The notes: generated by a model from the letters alone, not told the origin. A stretch of 17,758 bases of DNA from an uncultured Clostridia bacterium (GCA_947626485.1 CANQSG010000020.1:1-17758), one strand, 5' to 3'. Shown: positions 5,684 through 13,139, counted from the stretch's first letter. Made by a program: numbers and translations.

Positions 5684-6580
5684 TCACGCGTTTGTTTTTG
5701 CGTCGCGCTCCGCTTGCGCGGCTTCGATCTCGGCGCGCAGGCGAATCTGCTCTTTCGCGGGGTCTTGATAAAGCCGCATCCAGTCGACGCGGTAGTCGAT
5801 CGGGAAGTCGTCGTCGGGGCGCAGGGTCTTGCCTGCGGGGCAGTTGGGGTCGAAGGGCGAAAAGACCTCGTTGTTGAGGATGATGAACTGAAAATCGTGG
5901 AAGCCGTCGACCCCGTCTAAAATTTCGGGGTGAAAATTGCCCTGCGCCGGGTCGATCGGAAACCGCCGATATTCCGTCCCGTCGACGAAAAACGCCATAT
6001 AGTCCGGGTTCCACTCGTAGCCGTAGACGTGGTAATCCTGTTTAAAGACCTCGCGGTTTTCGAGCTTTAACGCCTTGTCCTGATAGGCGCTTTGGCAGGG
6101 GTAACTGCAATGCTTGCCGGCGCCCCATTTGTGCAGGTTGGGGACGATGTAGGCGTCGCCGGTGAAGACCTCGAAAATATCGGTCTCGCACATCCAGGCG
6201 CTTTTTTGAAACGGCGTGCGGGATTTCGTCCAGAAGCTCGGCCAGGAGCCGCGCACGAAGGGGATCTTCGCCCGCATTTCGAGGTAGCCGTATCTCCAGT
6301 TCATCCTGCCGGCGGTCGTAAAGCCCTCGCAGGTCGTGAAGGGGCGGTCGGGGTCGGTCGCGGCGCTGCGGTGAATTTGCATCAGCAGCTTGCCGTCCTC
6401 CATGCGAATATTCTGCGCGCCGTTGTCATAATGGACGCCCGGGACGTTCATCGTGCGTTGAAACGTCCATTTTTCGGGGTCGATGGCGGCGGCGTCGAAT
6501 TCGTCGTGCCAAACGAGCACCCGCCCCTGCTTGCAGCGGTCGGCGTCGGTGAGGCTCGCCGCGCGGTCGGTTTCCTGCAT
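5684..6580 (-). CDS. Glycoside hydrolase family 16-like protein
   Basis: A 298-residue beta-jelly-roll hydrolase; GH16 enzymes cut beta-1,3/1,4-glucans, agars, carrageenans and similar polymers with retention. The catalytic signature ExDxxE is present as ETDIFE, with nucleophile E132, D134 and acid/base E137. Other family segments are RVLVWHDEFD (start of the domain), GRMNWRYGYLEMRAKIP, GSWPSFW, YHVYGYEWNPDYMAFFVDG and DFQFIILNNEV. It ends in a charged helix (KEQIRLRAEIEAAQAERDA). There is no signal peptide or anchor, so it probably acts in the cytoplasm on imported oligosaccharides, or leaves the cell by another route. It starts at ATG 6580 behind AAAGGAG. The substrate cannot be read from the sequence. 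No transporter or other carbohydrate gene is adjacent. Confidence 0.88.
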   Translation of the reverse strand: MQETDRAASLTDADRCKQGRVLVWHDEFDAAAIDPEKWTFQRTMNVPGVHYDNGAQNIRMEDGKLLMQIHRSAATDPDRPFTTCEGFTTAGRMNWRYGYLEMRAKIPFVRGSWPSFWTKSRTPFQKSAWMCETDIFEVFTGDAYIVPNLHKWGAGKHCSYPCQSAYQDKALKLENREVFKQDYHVYGYEWNPDYMAFFVDGTEYRRFPIDPAQGNFHPEILDGVDGFHDFQFIILNNEVFSPFDPNCPAGKTLRPDDDFPIDYRVDWMRLYQDPAKEQIRLRAEIEAAQAERDAKTNA

Positions 6581-6621
6581 AAAATCTGCTCCTTTCCGCC
6601 GCCTGTCGGTCGGCTTCTATG

Positions 6622-6650
6622 ATTGTAACACGCTTTTTGCGCCTTGACTA
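6622..6650 (-). promoter_or_regulatory. Possible promoter of the GH16 gene
   Basis: On the minus strand TAGTCA (6645-6650, four of six matches) and TACAAT (6622-6627, five of six) are 17 bases apart, about 42 bases before the GH16 ATG. Confidence 0.5.
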
Positions 6651-6800
6651 CCGAAAAAATGAAACAAAATGTGAGGAATATGCAACTTTGCTCGCCCGCG
6701 GTCGGAAAACCGACGGAGTGGCGACGAATCCCGCTCAAAATAATTTCTTTCTGTTTTCTGACGTTTGTAAAAATTTTTTCTATTATTTTGCCGTCGACGG

Positions 6801-6829
6801 TTGCGTCCTTTTGCGGAATGTTGTATAAT
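6801..6829 (+). promoter_or_regulatory. Promoter of the DUF3048 lipoprotein gene
   Basis: TATAAT (6824-6829, preceded by TTG) lies 17 bases after the weak -35 TTGCGT (6801-6806). The transcript would have a leader of about 110 bases containing complementary arms TTTCCGGT (6853-6860) and ACCGGAAA (6908-6915) around a GC-rich region and a T run at 6892-6896. Confidence 0.65.
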
Positions 6830-6945
6830 AGGGAGCGAACTCTTTTCCGGGCTTTCCGGTCGAACGCCTGCGCGCGGCAGCGGCGGGCGCGTTTTTCTCT
6901 GCCGAAAACCGGAAACCTTGATTTTGACCTTGGAGGCGCTTTTTC

Positions 6946-8007
6946 ATGTTTCGAACCACCCTAAGCCTGTTGCTGGCCGCCCTGCTGCTCCTGCTCGCCG
7001 GGTGCGGCGGCGGGGGGCTCGCCGTCGACGACCCCGACGCGTCGGATCCCCTTTCGGTCATTCCGATCGTCTCCGAGGAGCCCGAGCCGGAGGTTGTCAA
7101 AAACCCGCTGACCGGCGTCGAAGACCTCGACCCCGCCGCGAAGGACGCCCGCCCGGTCGCCGTGATGATCAACAACATCGCCCCGGCGCAGGGGGTGCAG
7201 ACCGGCGTCGGACAGGCCGACGTGGTGTATGAGACCCTCGTCGAGGGCGGCATCACCCGCTATCTCGCCGTATTTAAGGACGTCTCGAAGCTCGGCGACC
7301 TCGGCACGGTGCGCTCGGCGCGCTATGCTTATGTCGACCTCGCCCTCGGGCACGACGCCGTTTATTTCCACGCCGGGCTCGACCCGACCTATTGCGCACC
7401 CCACCTGAAAGAGACCGGCATCGACGACGTCGACCTCAACGGCGGCGCCGGCGCGTCCTACGCCAAGCGGATGAGCAACGGCCTCGCGCGGGAGCACACC
7501 CTCTACACCAGCGGCGAGCTGCTCTCCGCGGCGATCAAAAACCTCAAGCGCCGCGCCACGACCGACCGCGGCGACTGGCTGACCTTCTGCTCGCCGGATT
7601 CGCCCCGCGTCCCGTCGGGCGGCGTCTGCAACGCCGTGCGCATCCCGCTTTCCTCCTCCTACGTTTCGGGCTTTACCTACGATTCCGCCACGGGCAATTA
7701 CAAGAAAACCCAGAACGGCGCCGCCCAGAAGGATTTCCGCTCGGGCGAGCAGATCGCCTTCCGCAACGTCTTTGTCCTGCTGACGACGACGGCACTCTAT
7801 CCCGACGGGTATCACTGCCGGGTCGACCTGAACAGCGGCTCTGGGTATTACATCTCGGCCGGCGGATTTGAGGCGATCCAGTGGAGCAAAAAGGGGCCGA
7901 ACAGCCCCCTCGTCTTCACCGCCGGCGACGGCTCCGCCCTGCAAGTCAACCCCGGCACCTCCTGGGTCTGCATCGCCGACCGCTCGGCATCCATCACAAT
8001 GGAATAA
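6946..8007 (+). CDS. DUF3048 (YerB-like) lipoprotein
   Basis: A 353-residue predicted lipoprotein. A hydrophobic signal (LSLLLAALLLLLAGC) ends in the lipobox LAGC, with the lipidated cysteine at 20, followed by a Gly/Asp/Pro-rich linker. From about residue 53 the DUF3048 domain is clear: NPLTGVEDLD, ARPVAVMINNIAPAQ, QADVVYETLVEGGITRYLAV, GTVRSARYAYVDLALGHDAV, and the C-terminal half with FTYDSATGNYKK and PGTSWVCIADR. Family members such as YerB of Bacillus subtilis are widespread in Firmicutes; their biochemical role is not established. The protein should sit on the outer face of the membrane. It starts at ATG 6946 behind TTGGAGG. Its transcript ends in the tandem repeats downstream. Confidence 0.92.
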   Translation: MFRTTLSLLLAALLLLLAGCGGGGLAVDDPDASDPLSVIPIVSEEPEPEVVKNPLTGVEDLDPAAKDARPVAVMINNIAPAQGVQTGVGQADVVYETLVEGGITRYLAVFKDVSKLGDLGTVRSARYAYVDLALGHDAVYFHAGLDPTYCAPHLKETGIDDVDLNGGAGASYAKRMSNGLAREHTLYTSGELLSAAIKNLKRRATTDRGDWLTFCSPDSPRVPSGGVCNAVRIPLSSSYVSGFTYDSATGNYKKTQNGAAQKDFRSGEQIAFRNVFVLLTTTALYPDGYHCRVDLNSGSGYYISAGGFEAIQWSKKGPNSPLVFTAGDGSALQVNPGTSWVCIADRSASITME

Positions 8008-8014
8008 TTTTTAT

Positions 8015-8310
8015 CCGGGGCCGTCTGTGCGTGGCTTTCCTTGATTCCCCGGAGCTTTGCCGACATAAAACTTTCCCCCTTTGTCCTCCAAAAAAGCAAG
8101 GGGGATTTTTTCCGGGGCTGTCTGTGCGCGGCGTTACCTCATTCCCCGGAGCTTTACCGACATAAAAACTTTCCCCCTTTGCTCTCAAAAAAGCAAGGGG
8201 GAATTTTTTCCGGGGATGTCTGTGCGCGGCGTTACTTGATTCCCCGAAGCTTTGCCGACATAAAAATTTCCCCCTTCTGCTCTCAAAAAAGCCGAAGGGG
8301 GAATTTTTTT
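8015..8310. repeat. Three tandem copies of a ~98-bp double-palindrome repeat
   Basis: Units begin with CCGGGG at 8015, 8112 and 8210. Each unit has two palindromes: CCGGGG...CCCCGG about 25 bases apart, with TCTGTGCG and a GTTAC-type core between, and then TTCCCCCTT...AAGGGGGA around a CAAAAAAG loop, followed by TTTTTT. Internal text such as GACATAAAA is shared. The second palindrome with its T run is a terminator-like hairpin on the plus strand and also carries an A run for the reverse. The array therefore probably ends the lipoprotein transcript three times over. The copies differ by substitutions and single-base indels and keep no common reading frame, so they are not coding. Confidence 0.85.
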
Positions 8311-8435
8311 GCGCCATTTTGCGCCTTTTTCGCTTTCCTCTCGTTCCCTGACATCAGGGTAAGACTTCCGTCCTTCTCCATCTTCCTGCCGCGGGGTATC
8401 AAGCATAGCCTCGCACAGATTCCGACGGCCTGAAA
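8311..8435. other. Intergenic remainder before spoIIID
   Basis: There is no gene here. The only structure I see is a small palindrome CCCTGA-CA-TCAGGG at 8346-8359. I find no clear terminator for spoIIID apart from the T/A-rich hairpins of the adjacent repeat array, which could also work in the leftward direction. Confidence 0.4.
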
Positions 8436-8684
8436 TCAACGGGATAAAAATTTGTTGCGGGTTGCTAATCCCCCGCGAATATGGCGTTCGCGTTTGTTTT
8501 TTTCGAGCACGACCTTGACCTGTTCGTAGAGCTGCGGGTTTTCCCGGCGCAGGCGCTCGGTGACGTCCTTGTGGACGGTGCTTTTGGAGACGTGAAACTT
8601 CCCGGCGGCGGCGCGGACGGTCGCGCCCGTTTCGATGATATAGGTCCCGAGCTCGACGGCTCGTTCTTCAACCGCTCCTCTCAT
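8436..8684 (-). CDS. spoIIID: Sporulation transcriptional regulator SpoIIID
   Basis: A small DNA-binding protein that, in Bacillus and Clostridia, switches mother-cell transcription after sigma-E during spore formation. The 82-residue product carries the family core: VELGTYIIETGATVRAAAGK, then FHVSKSTVHKDVTERL (helix-turn-helix, residues about 22-45) and the basic C-terminal part RERHIRGGLATRNKF. Length and motifs match the family (about 80-93 residues). I prefer ATG 8684, with AGGGG eight bases upstream, over the TTG at 8693, which lies directly on that ribosome binding site. A CATAGCAAT at 8715-8723 (minus strand) could be the -10 of a sigma-E promoter, but I cannot support a -35. The gene is divergent from dnaA. 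Confidence 0.95.
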   Translation of the reverse strand: MRGAVEERAVELGTYIIETGATVRAAAGKFHVSKSTVHKDVTERLRRENPQLYEQVKVVLEKNKRERHIRGGLATRNKFLSR

Positions 8685-8844
8685 ATCGATCAACCCCTAT
8701 TCAGCGTTCTTTCTATTGCTATGCGCGCTGTCGGCGCCTTAGAACGCGCCGCGCCGATTTCCCCCGGAATCCCCCGGATTTTCACCGATTTTTCCTCTTT
8801 TTTGTCAAGCCCTTTCTTTTAATTTCTGACATTCGGTCAAAAAC

Positions 8845-8876
8845 AGAACGCCTGTTCTTTTCGTTCTTGCAAGAAC
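8845..8876. promoter_or_regulatory. Twin GAAC/GTTC palindromes upstream of dnaA
   Basis: AGAAC-GCCT-GTTCT (8845-8858) matches the GAAC-N4-GTTC core of Gram-positive LexA (SOS) boxes. Four bases later GTTCTTGCAAGAAC (8863-8876) is a perfect 14-base palindrome. They lie about 33 bases upstream of the dnaA -35. The palindromes are direct observation; a regulator binding them, LexA or other, is inference. Confidence 0.5.
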
Positions 8877-8908
8877 CGCCAAACTTTTCAGATCGGCGTT
8901 GGAAAAGG

Positions 8909-8937
8909 TTGAAAATCGCGGGGTTTTGTGCTATAAT
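8909..8937 (+). promoter_or_regulatory. Promoter of dnaA
   Basis: TTGAAA (8909-8914), 17 bases, then a perfect TATAAT (8932-8937). Transcription would start near 8944, leaving a leader of about 57 bases before dnaA. Confidence 0.85.
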
Positions 8938-9000
8938 AAAGGGGCAAAAATCGCCGCGGATCCGGCGGTAAAAACACGCGACATCGCAAGGAGGAAACCG

Positions 9001-10332
9001 ATGCAAATCGAATCACTATCTGACGTCTGGACTGCCGTATGTGAGGCCTGCAAGCAGCGGATCACGGAAATCGCCTTCAACGTCTGGATCAAGGACCTGC
9101 ACCCGCTCGAGCTGCGGCAGGGGGAGCTGGTGCTCGGAAGCTATTCCGACTATAAAAAAAAGATCGTCGAGACGACCTATCTCGACATTCTGCGCGAATG
9201 CCTGAAGCAGATCATGGGCGTCGACCTCGACGTCCGGCTGGTGCTCGAGGATGAAAACGGCCGCGTCGTCCCCCAGACCGACGAATCCTCCGAGCAGGAT
9301 TTTGAATCCTCCTTCACGTTCGACAACTTCATCGTCGGGTCGACCAACCGCTTCGCGCACGCCGCCTCGATGGCGGTCGCCGACAATTCCAACCTGATCT
9401 ACAGCCCCCTCGTCATCTACGGCCCCTCGGGCGTCGGCAAGACGCACCTGCTGCTCGCCATCAAGAACCACATGTCGCGCAAGTTCCCGGAGCGCAAGAT
9501 TTTGTACATCCGGGGCGAGGATTTCACGAATCAGCTGATCTCGGCGCTGCACGAAGGGCGGGTCGGCGTCAACTCGATCGACGATTTCCGCGACCACTTC
9601 CGCAACGTCGACGTGCTGCTGATGGACGATATCCACTTCATCGCCGGCAAGGAGCAGACGCAGGAGGAGTTTTTCAACACCTTCAACGCCCTGCACCAGA
9701 AAAACAAACAGATCGTCGTCACCCTCGACCGCCCGCCGAAGGAGATCAAAACCCTTGACGAGCGCATCCGCTCCCGGTTTGAAAGCGGCCTGTTTGCCGA
9801 CATCACCCCGCCGGATTTCGAGACCCGCGTCGGCATCATCAAGACGAAGGCCGACCTGCTGGGCATCTCGCTCGACGAATCCATCGTCTTTTACATCGCC
9901 GAGCAGATCAAGATGAACACCCGGCAGCTCGAGGGCGTCGTCAAGAAATTGCAGGCCTTTATCAAAATCCAGGGCATGACGCCGACGATACCGACCGTCA
10001 AGACCTTTGTGCAGGAGGTCGTCAGCGACACCCAGCCCGAGCCGATCAAGATCGAAAAGATCATCTCGGAGGTCGCCCGCACCTATTCCGTCTCGGAGAA
10101 CGACATCCTCTCGAACCGCCGGACGGCGCCGCTCGTCCTCGCCCGGCAGGTCGCCATCTACATCGCCCGCGAGACGACCGAGCTCTCCTACAAAGCCATC
10201 GGCGAGAGCTTCGGCAAGGATCACACGACGGTGCTCTACACCGTGAAAAAGATGGAATCCTTCCTGCGGGACAACCCCTATGAAAAGGAAATCATCGACG
10301 ACATCATCAAAAATCTGAAAGCGGAGATGTGA
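9001..10332 (+). CDS. dnaA: Chromosomal replication initiator protein DnaA
   Basis: The 443-residue initiator binds DnaA boxes at oriC, opens the duplex and helps load the helicase. Domain I is residues about 1-80, a short linker follows, and the AAA+ domain starts near SFTFDNFIVGSTNRFAHAAS. Walker A is GPSGVGKTH (141-149), Walker B LLMDD (206-210) followed by IHFIAGKEQTQEEFF, and the arginine finger lies in ERIRSRF (R259). The C-terminal box-binding domain has the signature FGKDHTTVLYTV (404-415). I chose ATG 9001 because AAGGAGG lies just upstream; the upstream in-frame TTG at 8899 would place the promoter inside the gene. The P-loop is GPSGVGKT rather than the commoner GGVGLGKT form, but all key residues are present. 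Confidence 0.98.
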   Translation: MQIESLSDVWTAVCEACKQRITEIAFNVWIKDLHPLELRQGELVLGSYSDYKKKIVETTYLDILRECLKQIMGVDLDVRLVLEDENGRVVPQTDESSEQDFESSFTFDNFIVGSTNRFAHAASMAVADNSNLIYSPLVIYGPSGVGKTHLLLAIKNHMSRKFPERKILYIRGEDFTNQLISALHEGRVGVNSIDDFRDHFRNVDVLLMDDIHFIAGKEQTQEEFFNTFNALHQKNKQIVVTLDRPPKEIKTLDERIRSRFESGLFADITPPDFETRVGIIKTKADLLGISLDESIVFYIAEQIKMNTRQLEGVVKKLQAFIKIQGMTPTIPTVKTFVQEVVSDTQPEPIKIEKIISEVARTYSVSENDILSNRRTAPLVLARQVAIYIARETTELSYKAIGESFGKDHTTVLYTVKKMESFLRDNPYEKEIIDDIIKNLKAEM

Positions 10333-10728
10333 CGATTCGCAAGCGCCGGAAAAGCCCGGTTTCAAGGGAAAATCCGGCGGTTTGCGGGAAAATTTGCCCG
10401 CCGCGGCACGCGAAAAAATTCCGGCGAATTCTGACGCTGCGTATTCCACAGACTTCACCGCAATTCATCCACCCCGTTCCACGACCCTGTGGACAAGCGG
10501 CGCCGCACCCCAAAATTTTCCACCCGCGTCCCCAAAGTTTTTCCGAACCGCTTTTCCCGCGAAGAAACGCAATTTCGGGCTTTTACACCGTTTTCACCGA
10601 CATGATGAGAATGACTGTAATAAATCCTTCCCTTAGGCGCCGAACCATCCAAAATTTTCGATTTTCCGTTTTTCGCATTCCCGGCGCCGAACAAAAAAAT
10701 CCGACTTGAAATCTGGAGGCTGGAAGTT
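10333..10728. other. Candidate replication origin (oriC) in the dnaA-dnaN spacer
   Basis: This gene-free 396-base spacer has several near matches to the DnaA box TTATCCACA within 85 bases: TATTCCACA (10442-10450), TCATCCACC (10465-10473), TTGTCCACA on the minus strand (10488-10496, eight of nine) and TTTTCCACC (10516-10524). The region to the right, about 10560-10700, is richer in A and T and could be the unwinding element. In many Firmicutes the functional origin lies in this spacer. No perfect box is present. Short open frames here have no coding character. Confidence 0.65.
10593..10621 (+). promoter_or_regulatory. Possible dnaN promoter
   Basis: TTCACC (10593-10598) and TGTAAT (10616-10621) are 17 bases apart, with four and five of six consensus matches. 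This would give the dnaN-yaaA-recF-remB group its own promoter in addition to read-through from dnaA. Confidence 0.35.
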
Positions 10729-11829
10729 ATGCAAATCCGATTGACGCGCGAACCGTTGTGCGAGGCCGTCGCCCATTTGAGCCGTGCGGTCTCATCGAAG
10801 ACGTCCATCCCGGTGCTCGAGGGCATTCTGCTCTCGGCGGAGCCGAGCAAGCTGACGATAGTAAGCTATAATTTAGAGCTCGGCATGACGAAGACGCTCG
10901 ATGCCGACGTGCAAATCCCGGGCGACGTCGTCATCAACGCCCGGCTGTTCGGCGACATGTTGCGCCGGATGAACGGCGAGCAGGTCACCCTCGAGGTCGA
11001 CGACCGGATGATGTGCCACATTTCGAGCGGCACCGCCGTCTTTGACATCATGGGCATGCCGTCCTCCGATTTTCCCGAAATGCCCTCGATGCCGCAGAAT
11101 CAGGCGGTGCAGCTGCCGGGCGAGATCTTAAAAAACATCGTGCGGCAGACGATTTTCGCCGTCGCGCAGGCGGAGGGCACGCGGCCGATCTTGACCGGCG
11201 CGAACTTTATCATCGAAAACCGCACGCTGCGCATGGTCGCGGTCGACGGGTATCGGCTCGCCGTCCGCAAAGAGGCGGTCGACTGCGACGAGAGCTTTAA
11301 TTTCGTCGTTTCGGGCAAGACGCTCGGCGAGGCGGTGCGCATCATCTCCGAGGAAAACGAACCCGTCACCATGCGGGTCGGCGGGCGGCACATCGGCTTT
11401 GAAATCAACGGGTACGCCTTGATCTCCCGCCTGCTCGACGGAGAATTTTTAGATTATCAGCGGACGATCCCCGCCCAGTTCAAGCAGGAATTCCGGCTCG
11501 ACACCCGCGCGATCATCGAAGCCATCGAGCGCATTTCGCTCGTCATCAACGACAGCTTTAAAACCCCGGTGCGCTGCAATCTGACGGCCGATCAGATCCG
11601 CTTCACCTGCGCGTCGACGGTCGGGCGGGCGAGCGAGACCTGCGCCATTCAGATGACCGGCCCCGAGTTTGAAATCGGCATCAACAGCCGCTATCTGCTC
11701 GAGGCGCTGCGGGCGACCGAGACCGACGAGATCACCGTCCAGTGCAACGACGGCACCGGCCCCGTCGTCTTCCGCCCCGACAACGGCGACGCGTTTTTGT
11801 ACATGGTCATGCCGATGAGGTTGAAATAA
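10729..11829 (+). CDS. dnaN: DNA polymerase III beta subunit (sliding clamp)
   Basis: The 366-residue ring subunit that tethers DNA polymerase III and many repair proteins to DNA. Family segments seen are LSRAVSSKTSIPVLEGILL near the N terminus, GDMLRRMNGEQVTLEV, FPEMPSM, RQTIFAVAQAEGTRPILTGA, VAVDGYRLAVRKE, LLDGEFLDYQRTIP, and the typical end FLYMVMPMRLK. Length equals the family norm. It starts at ATG 10729 behind TGGAGG. Its stop overlaps the start of yaaA (TAATG), so the two are translationally coupled. Confidence 0.98.
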   Translation: MQIRLTREPLCEAVAHLSRAVSSKTSIPVLEGILLSAEPSKLTIVSYNLELGMTKTLDADVQIPGDVVINARLFGDMLRRMNGEQVTLEVDDRMMCHISSGTAVFDIMGMPSSDFPEMPSMPQNQAVQLPGEILKNIVRQTIFAVAQAEGTRPILTGANFIIENRTLRMVAVDGYRLAVRKEAVDCDESFNFVVSGKTLGEAVRIISEENEPVTMRVGGRHIGFEINGYALISRLLDGEFLDYQRTIPAQFKQEFRLDTRAIIEAIERISLVINDSFKTPVRCNLTADQIRFTCASTVGRASETCAIQMTGPEFEIGINSRYLLEALRATETDEITVQCNDGTGPVVFRPDNGDAFLYMVMPMRLK

Positions 11830-12059
11830 TGGAACCGACGGCGGTGCGCATCCACAGTCCGTTTATCCGGCTCGACGCGTTTTTGAAATTTTCCGGCGCC
11901 GCCGCGACGGGCGGCCACGCGAAGATTTTGATCGCCGAGGGCGAGGTCGCGGTCAACGGCGAAAAGACCCTTGCGCGGGGCAAAAAGCTGTTTGCCGGCG
12001 ACCGGGTGACGGTCGATTCTCGCGCGTATATCGTCGCGCGCGACGAAACGACGGCATGA
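11829..12059 (+). CDS. yaaA: S4-domain RNA-binding protein YaaA
   Basis: A 76-residue protein with a single S4 RNA-binding domain (residues about 13-45: IRLDAFLKFSGAAATGG, then AKILIAEGEVAVNGE). The gene sits between dnaN and recF in most Firmicutes; a role in ribosome assembly has been suggested for the family. I chose ATG 11829, overlapping the dnaN stop, rather than an upstream in-frame start inside dnaN. Its stop overlaps the recF start (ATGA), so dnaN, yaaA and recF form one coupled unit. Confidence 0.92.
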   Translation: MEPTAVRIHSPFIRLDAFLKFSGAAATGGHAKILIAEGEVAVNGEKTLARGKKLFAGDRVTVDSRAYIVARDETTA

Positions 12060-13135
12060 GGATCCACACCTTTTCCTGCCGCGGCTTTCGCAATTTGCAG
12101 CCGCTGGAATTTTCGCCCGACGCGGGCATGAACGTCATCTGCGGCGAAAACGCGCAGGGCAAGACCAATCTGCTCGAAGGGCTTTGGCTGTTTACCGGCG
12201 CGAAGAGCTTTCGCGGCGCGAAGGACGGCGAGCTGATTCGGTTCGGCGAACCAAAGGCAGAGCTGGAGCTGACCTTCACCGGCGAAGAGGTCGAGAAAAC
12301 GGCGGGATTGACCGTCGAGGAGCGTAGAGTCGCCTTTTTGCACGGGAAAAAGCTGCCCTCGCCCGCCTCGCTTGCCGGGCAGTTCTGCGCCATCGTCTTT
12401 TCCCCCGCCGATTTGTCGCTTGTGCGCGACGGTCCTGCGGTGCGCCGCCGATTTTTGGACCTCGCGATCAGTCAGATTTACCCGAATTATCCCGCGATTT
12501 TGCGCGCCTATCTGCGGGCGCTCGGGCAGCGCAATTCGGTGCTGCGCGACTTAAAATATCACCCGGAGATTGAAGCGCTGCTCGACCCGTTCGAGGACGA
12601 GCTGGCGGCGCAGGGAATCAAGATTTTGCGCTATCGCACCCGGTATCTCGAACGGCTGCGCGAGACGCTGCCCAAAATTTACCACGGTCTGTCGGGGCAG
12701 CGCGAGACGCTGACCGCCGAATACCTTTGCAGCGCCGAAGGGGAAAATTTGCGTGCCGCGCTTGTCGCTTCCCGCCGGCAGGACTGCCATTTGGCGGCGA
12801 CTTCGGTCGGTCCCCACCGGGACGACCTCGCGCTGCAAATCGACGGCATGCCCGCCCGGAATTACGGCTCGCAGGGGCAAAAGCGCAGCGTCGCGCTGGC
12901 ACTGAAATTAGCCGAGGCCGACGTGCTGCGGCGCATGACGGGGGAGACGCCCGTCGCCCTGCTCGACGACGTGATGAGCGAGCTCGACCCCGGGCGGCAG
13001 GATTACGTTCTGAACCACATCCGCGACTGGCAGGTCTTTCTGACCTGCTGCGACCCGTCGAACGTCGTCAGGCTGGCGCAGGGCGCGGTGTATGAAATGC
13101 GCGGCGGCGCACTGCTGCCGGGACAAAAGAGGTGA
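12056..13135 (+). CDS. recF: DNA replication and repair protein RecF
   Basis: A 359-residue SMC-like ATPase that works with RecO and RecR to load RecA at gaps in stalled forks. Walker A is GENAQGKT (30-37). FSPADLSLVRDGPAVRRRFL and QRNSVLRDLK are typical internal segments. The ABC signature region is YGSQGQKRSVALALKLAE, and Walker B is VALLDDVMSELD (D304, D305). Family length is normal. It starts with the ATGA overlap with yaaA, and remB follows after four bases. Confidence 0.97.
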   Translation: MRIHTFSCRGFRNLQPLEFSPDAGMNVICGENAQGKTNLLEGLWLFTGAKSFRGAKDGELIRFGEPKAELELTFTGEEVEKTAGLTVEERRVAFLHGKKLPSPASLAGQFCAIVFSPADLSLVRDGPAVRRRFLDLAISQIYPNYPAILRAYLRALGQRNSVLRDLKYHPEIEALLDPFEDELAAQGIKILRYRTRYLERLRETLPKIYHGLSGQRETLTAEYLCSAEGENLRAALVASRRQDCHLAATSVGPHRDDLALQIDGMPARNYGSQGQKRSVALALKLAEADVLRRMTGETPVALLDDVMSELDPGRQDYVLNHIRDWQVFLTCCDPSNVVRLAQGAVYEMRGGALLPGQKR

Positions 13136-13139
13136 CGGG

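Larger units (their letters stand above)
6581..6945. other. Divergent intergenic region between GH16 and DUF3048 genes
   Basis: This 365-base stretch holds the two outward promoters and the leader of the lipoprotein gene. The middle part (about 6655-6800) is AT-rich, with a short hairpin GTCGG/CCGAC around AAAA near 6703-6716. I see no gene, RNA or clear operator there; short open frames crossing it have no family features. Confidence 0.6.
8694..9000. other. spoIIID-dnaA divergent regulatory region
   Basis: This 307-base region has the spoIIID leader on the left and the dnaA promoter and leader on the right. Between them lie a direct repeat CCCCCGGA (8761-8768 and 8771-8778), a T-rich tract (about 8778-8822) and two GAAC/GTTC palindromes. 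I see no convincing DnaA box here. In the dnaA leader a small hairpin CGCCG/CGGCG (8952-8967) precedes the ribosome binding site. Confidence 0.6.

Noticed and set aside
8015..8310. CRISPR array
   Set aside because: The units are ~98 bp with no unique spacers and contain terminator-like palindromes; no cas gene is present.
7994..8317. Minus-strand open frame of 107 residues with internal peptide repeats
   Set aside because: The repetition comes from the tandem palindromic DNA repeat with 97-98 base spacing; frame is not kept between copies and no family is recognised.
9016..10458. 480-residue minus-strand open frame opposite dnaA
   Set aside because: Antisense shadow of a clear dnaA; Asp/Val/Leu-rich without domain pattern.
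10329..10709. Short open frames in the dnaA-dnaN spacer
   Set aside because: Composition rich in Pro, Arg and Phe, no ribosome binding site, and they cover the candidate origin.
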